A stretch of DNA of 64,000 nt, taken from the NCBI GenBank assembly GCA_039975855.1, contig JBDWGH010000003.1, forward strand, positions 186,001 through 250,000, written 5' to 3'. The DNA is from Litorimonas sp039975855. Its GTDB lineage: Bacteria; Pseudomonadota; Alphaproteobacteria; Caulobacterales; Maricaulaceae. Below the pieces are notes generated by a model. The model ran no database searches. It saw only the letters and a program-made list of their open reading frames with translations, and had not been told where the DNA came from. The translations under genes were made by a program, and so were the position numbers. Below are positions 61,010-64,000 of this stretch, piece after piece; within the stretch, counting starts at the first letter, position 1, and every line of letters begins with the position of its first letter.

Positions 61010-62937
61010 ACTTCAGACTCGCTGTTCACGGGCAAACGCAAACGTCTATCGGCGAGAGCTACAAATCCAGACAAAGCCATGAGGAGCGCGCCAAGCCAAA
61101 TCCAAACGACAAAGGGATGACGGTAGACTTGCACGACAAAGCCGCCCTCAGTGTCACCTTCGCCAATGCTGGCGAATAGTGTTTGTCCGAAGGACAGATG
61201 TAAGCCTGCTTCTGTTGTGACCTGATTGCGGACTGGATAAAATCGACGTTCCGTGAAGAGTGTCGCGATTTCAGCCTCTTTTCTCACGACGGATATTTCC
61301 CCAGCAAGGTAATTGAAGTTATCGCGCTGTCCTCCGCTGACATCTTCCAACGTGTAAGTATATTTTCCAAGGGCTAGGCTGTCACCGACCTTCAAGGTCC
61401 CGATATCGGTTGTGCCCCAAACGCTCATCGTGGTTGCAGCCGCGGTGAAGATTGCGACCCCCATGTGGGCACCAGCAAAGCCCCAAGTGGACGCTGGTTG
61501 AGCGCGCAAGCCGACCCAACTCCAATTCGCTTTGCGCCCGATGGCGAGTATTGTTCCGAAGGCGAGCCAAGCCGCTAACCCCAGCAATAAGGCGCCTAGC
61601 ACTGACTTCCCGAAGGCGAAGCTAGCGATGATAACTAATACGGCGACTTTTAACGATAGCATGATTGGGATGCGCAGGCGTTTGAGTGTATCGGCGCGCC
61701 ATTTAAACATCGGTCCAATGCCCATGAACAAAATGAGTAGGCACATGATTGGTGTGAAGGTCAGTTCAAAATAGGGTGCGCCGACACTGATTTTCGACCC
61801 GTCGAGTGCATCAATAAAGATTGGATAAAACGTCCCAAGGAAGACGGTCGCCAATGCTGCTGTCAAAAGCAAATTGTTCAATACCAATGCGCCGTCGCGC
61901 GAGGTCGCGTTGAACGGAATAGGGTCACGTAATGTATGCGCGCGCAGAGCATAAAGGGTCAACGCACCGCCTGTGGCAATGCCCAATAGCAGGAGTAAGA
62001 AGACTCCGCGTTCAGGGTCGACGGCAAAAGCGTGAACGCTCACCAAAATACCTGACCGAACAACGAATGTTCCGATCAGTGACAAAGCGAATGTTGTGAT
62101 GGCGAGCAGGACAGTCCAGCCCGCCAAACTATGTCGAGTGCCAAGAACAAGGATTGAATGGAGCAAGGCTGTACCCGCGAGCCAGGGCATAAAACTGACA
62201 TTCTCCACGGGGTCCCACATCCACCAGCCGCCCCAACCGAGTTCATAATAAGCCCAAAAACTCCCCAGCGCGATACCGATAGTAAGAAAGCTCCAGGCAA
62301 TCAAAACCCAGGGCCGCAACCACTTGGCCCAAACGGAATCTACGCGTCCTTCAATCAGGGCGGCGACCGCAAAACTAAACGGAAGTGAGAACCCTACGTA
62401 GCCGAGATATAAAAATGGAGGGTGAAAAGCGAGGCCGGGGTCTTGTAGAATGGGATTCAATCCATTGCCGTCCATCGGGACAGGATTCAGCCGTTCGAAT
62501 GGATTGGATGTAAACAGGATGAAGGCCAAAAACCCCGCGCCGATAAGGGCTTGAATTGCGATTGCCCGGGCCTTCAATCCGGAAGGCAAGGATTTACCGA
62601 GCAGCGGAACAGCTGCGCCATATCCGGCCATCATCAACACCCAAAGCAGGATTGAGCCTTCGTGATTACCCCAAACGCCGCTGATTTTGTAAAGAAGCGG
62701 TTTGCCTGAATGGCTGTGCATTGCTGCCAGTTTGACGGAAAAATCTGAGGAAAGAAAAACGCTGGTTAGCGCTGCAAATGAAAACGCCAAAAGTAGGAAT
62801 TGTCCAATGGCCGCGCGGTCACCAAACTCCATCATGCGGGCATGGTTGCGGTGCGCGCCCAGCATAGGCACTACGCCCTGTAAAAGTGCTACGCAAAAAG
62901 CGAGAATTAGCGCCATATGTCCGAGTTCTGCGGTCAT
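61006..62937 (-). CDS. ccmF: Heme lyase CcmF
   Basis: I use ATG 62937 (MTAELGHMALIL), the family start; the frame extends upstream to 62958. The 643-residue product has about 15 membrane helices and the heme-handling WWD domain (GWGGWWMWDPVENVSFMPWL). HSHSGKPLLYKISGVWGNHE is also conserved. CcmF joins heme from CcmE to apocytochrome c. It is the first gene of the four-gene ccm unit in this window. Confidence 0.95.
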   Translation of the reverse strand: MTAELGHMALILAFCVALLQGVVPMLGAHRNHARMMEFGDRAAIGQFLLLAFSFAALTSVFLSSDFSVKLAAMHSHSGKPLLYKISGVWGNHEGSILLWVLMMAGYGAAVPLLGKSLPSGLKARAIAIQALIGAGFLAFILFTSNPFERLNPVPMDGNGLNPILQDPGLAFHPPFLYLGYVGFSLPFSFAVAALIEGRVDSVWAKWLRPWVLIAWSFLTIGIALGSFWAYYELGWGGWWMWDPVENVSFMPWLAGTALLHSILVLGTRHSLAGWTVLLAITTFALSLIGTFVVRSGILVSVHAFAVDPERGVFLLLLLGIATGGALTLYALRAHTLRDPIPFNATSRDGALVLNNLLLTAALATVFLGTFYPIFIDALDGSKISVGAPYFELTFTPIMCLLILFMGIGPMFKWRADTLKRLRIPIMLSLKVAVLVIIASFAFGKSVLGALLLGLAAWLAFGTILAIGRKANWSWVGLRAQPASTWGFAGAHMGVAIFTAAATTMSVWGTTDIGTLKVGDSLALGKYTYTLEDVSGGQRDNFNYLAGEISVVRKEAEIATLFTERRFYPVRNQVTTEAGLHLSFGQTLFASIGEGDTEGGFVVQVYRHPFVVWIWLGALLMALSGFVALADRRLRLPVNSESEV

Positions 62938-63177
62938 TGAGTACGGCTCTAAACACAAGCTGTCAGCGCCTCAATGGGGCATATGCAATGTAACCGATTT
63001 TGCCGCAGGGAAGCGTTTCGCAATCTCTATTGCCAAGGCCATCGTAGACAGTCTGATATTCCCAACGCAGATTGATATAATTTCGCCTATATCGGCTTAG
63101 GAATCATAGTAATTGGCAGTTCTGTTCTTATTTGAACACCTCGAACTTCGATTGAGCGAATTTTCTGGAAGATTTTA

Positions 63178-64000
63178 ATGGCTGATAAACTCAAAAAAAA
63201 TCTGACTTTATTTGATGTCTACGCGATGTCGACGGGCGCAATGTTTAGTTCCGGGTTGTTTCTATTGCCAGGAATTGCGGTCGGTTACACTGGGGACTCT
63301 GTATATCTCGCCTATCTCTTGGCTGGATTCCTGATCCTACCCGCTATGTATTGTATGGCGGAGCTATCAACGGCCATGCCGAAGGCTGGTGGAACCTATT
63401 ACTTCCTCGATCGTGCGATGGGACCGTTAATGGGCACGATTGGCGGCCTAGGGTCTTGGATTGCGGTCGTTTTCAAAAGCGCATTCGCCCTTGTCGGTAT
63501 GGGGGTTTATCTTGGGATTTACCTGGATTTACCGTTCAAGATTTTGGCAATCATCCTGACGATTGCCTTTGGCGTCATCAATGTTATCGGGGCCAAAGAG
63601 ACAACCTTACTGCAGCGCGTCTTGGTCGCCGCTTTGGTTGTTATCTTGGTTGCATTCATTATCCTTGGTTTGTCTCAAGCCCAAGGTAGCGCAACATTTT
63701 TTCCAAATTCAGCGGAAGGTGAATTTTTTGCAAAAGGGCTGGTCGGGTTTATCTCCACAATTGGTCTGGTTTTTGTCTCATATGCAGGCCTAACCAAGGT
63801 AGCGAGCGTTGCAGAGGAAGTGGAAAACCCCGATGTAAACATTCCCCTGGGGATGACGCTCTCTTTGATCACAGCGACCGTAATTTACACGCTTGGGACG
63901 CTGATCTTAATCAACACGTTGGAAACGGCGGTTTTGAAAGAAAGTCTCACGCCTATTGCTGATGCAGGTCGTGTTTTCTTGGACTGGGTACCTTTTGATT
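63178..64000 (+). CDS. APC-family amino acid permease, 3' end outside the window
   Basis: The gene starts at ATG 63178 after GGAAG and runs off the window end without a stop. The 274 visible residues open with LTLFDVYAMSTGAMFSSGLF, with MAELSTAMPKAGGTYYFLDR (consensus APC helix 2-3 region) and GFISTIGLVFVSYAGLTKVA. At least seven helices are visible. APC permeases exchange or import amino acids or polyamines; the substrate cannot be read. Confidence 0.88.
   Translation, partial: MADKLKKNLTLFDVYAMSTGAMFSSGLFLLPGIAVGYTGDSVYLAYLLAGFLILPAMYCMAELSTAMPKAGGTYYFLDRAMGPLMGTIGGLGSWIAVVFKSAFALVGMGVYLGIYLDLPFKILAIILTIAFGVINVIGAKETTLLQRVLVAALVVILVAFIILGLSQAQGSATFFPNSAEGEFFAKGLVGFISTIGLVFVSYAGLTKVASVAEEVENPDVNIPLGMTLSLITATVIYTLGTLILINTLETAVLKESLTPIADAGRVFLDWVPFD

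Noticed and set aside
1..64000. CRISPR arrays, insertion sequences and rRNA genes
   Set aside because: I saw no regularly spaced repeats of CRISPR type, no transposase frames and no rRNA sequence in the window.

Overview
The window reads as chromosomal DNA of an alphaproteobacterium of moderate GC content, probably marine or aquatic. The taxonomic clues are an ATP12-type F1-ATPase assembly factor, an imuA-imuB-dnaE2 mutasome cassette preceded by the alphaproteobacterial SOS box GAAC-N7-GAAC, a ccmF-ccmG-ccmH-ccmI operon and a crcB-rluA-atp12 neighbourhood. I cannot name a genus from sequence alone; a Maricaulales/Hyphomonadaceae-like bacterium is a guess.

Layout. 1-1.9 kb: the 3' part of a DUF1508 (YegP)-repeat membrane protein. 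1.9-7.9 kb: a tight housekeeping operon (crcB, RluA-type pseudouridine synthase, TPR-2OG oxygenase, ATP12 chaperone, OsmC, Kef-type antiporter). 8-10.3 kb: two DUF805 membrane proteins, lipB and a lipoprotein. 10.41-16.85 kb: a tRNA-Leu(GAG) with a 6.4-kb island inserted at its 3' end. The island is bounded by a 14-bp direct repeat, carries a frameshifted tyrosine integrase, three GGTGTCACC palindromes and one unrecognised membrane protein of about 1189 residues. 16.9-18.3 kb: an enoyl-CoA hydratase remnant and an acyl-CoA dehydrogenase.

18.7-38.7 kb is a polysaccharide locus with its own regulators. A hybrid histidine kinase with a C-terminal Hpt domain is followed by two LuxO-like sigma-54 activators. 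Beyond them are three transcription units: TolC-like/MBOAT/SGNH-like (export and O-acylation), GT2-STAS/flippase/PTPS-related membrane protein, and secreted protein/GH-A hydrolase/GT4. I find a sigma-54 -24/-12 promoter (GG-N10-GC) in front of each unit, and upstream of them clusters of TTGCA-type repeats, one a perfect TTGCA-N3-TGCAA. This suggests a LuxO-like phosphorelay controlling exopolysaccharide through RpoN.

38.8-44.2 kb is the SOS mutasome imuA-imuB-dnaE2. 44.2-47.9 kb is a two-gene, translationally overlapping unit: a CHAT-like plus transglutaminase-like protein and a large alpha/beta hydrolase. It resembles a conflict or defence module. 48-52.7 kb holds a DUF6445-type oxygenase-like protein, an SH3-like lipoprotein and a trypsin-like autotransporter. 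52.9-58 kb is a sugar-acid catabolic locus (ManD-type dehydratase, divergent from a Gfo/Idh/MocA oxidoreductase, an SSS symporter and a lipoprotein) with a TTGGT/ACCAA operator-like repeat in the divergent promoter. 58-64 kb: a GST, the ccm heme-ligation operon and the start of an APC permease.

The best candidates for something undescribed are the CHAT-TGL/hydrolase pair, the orphan membrane protein in the tRNA island, and the LuxO-like/sigma-54 circuit over the polysaccharide genes. All assignments come from reading motifs; no database search was run.
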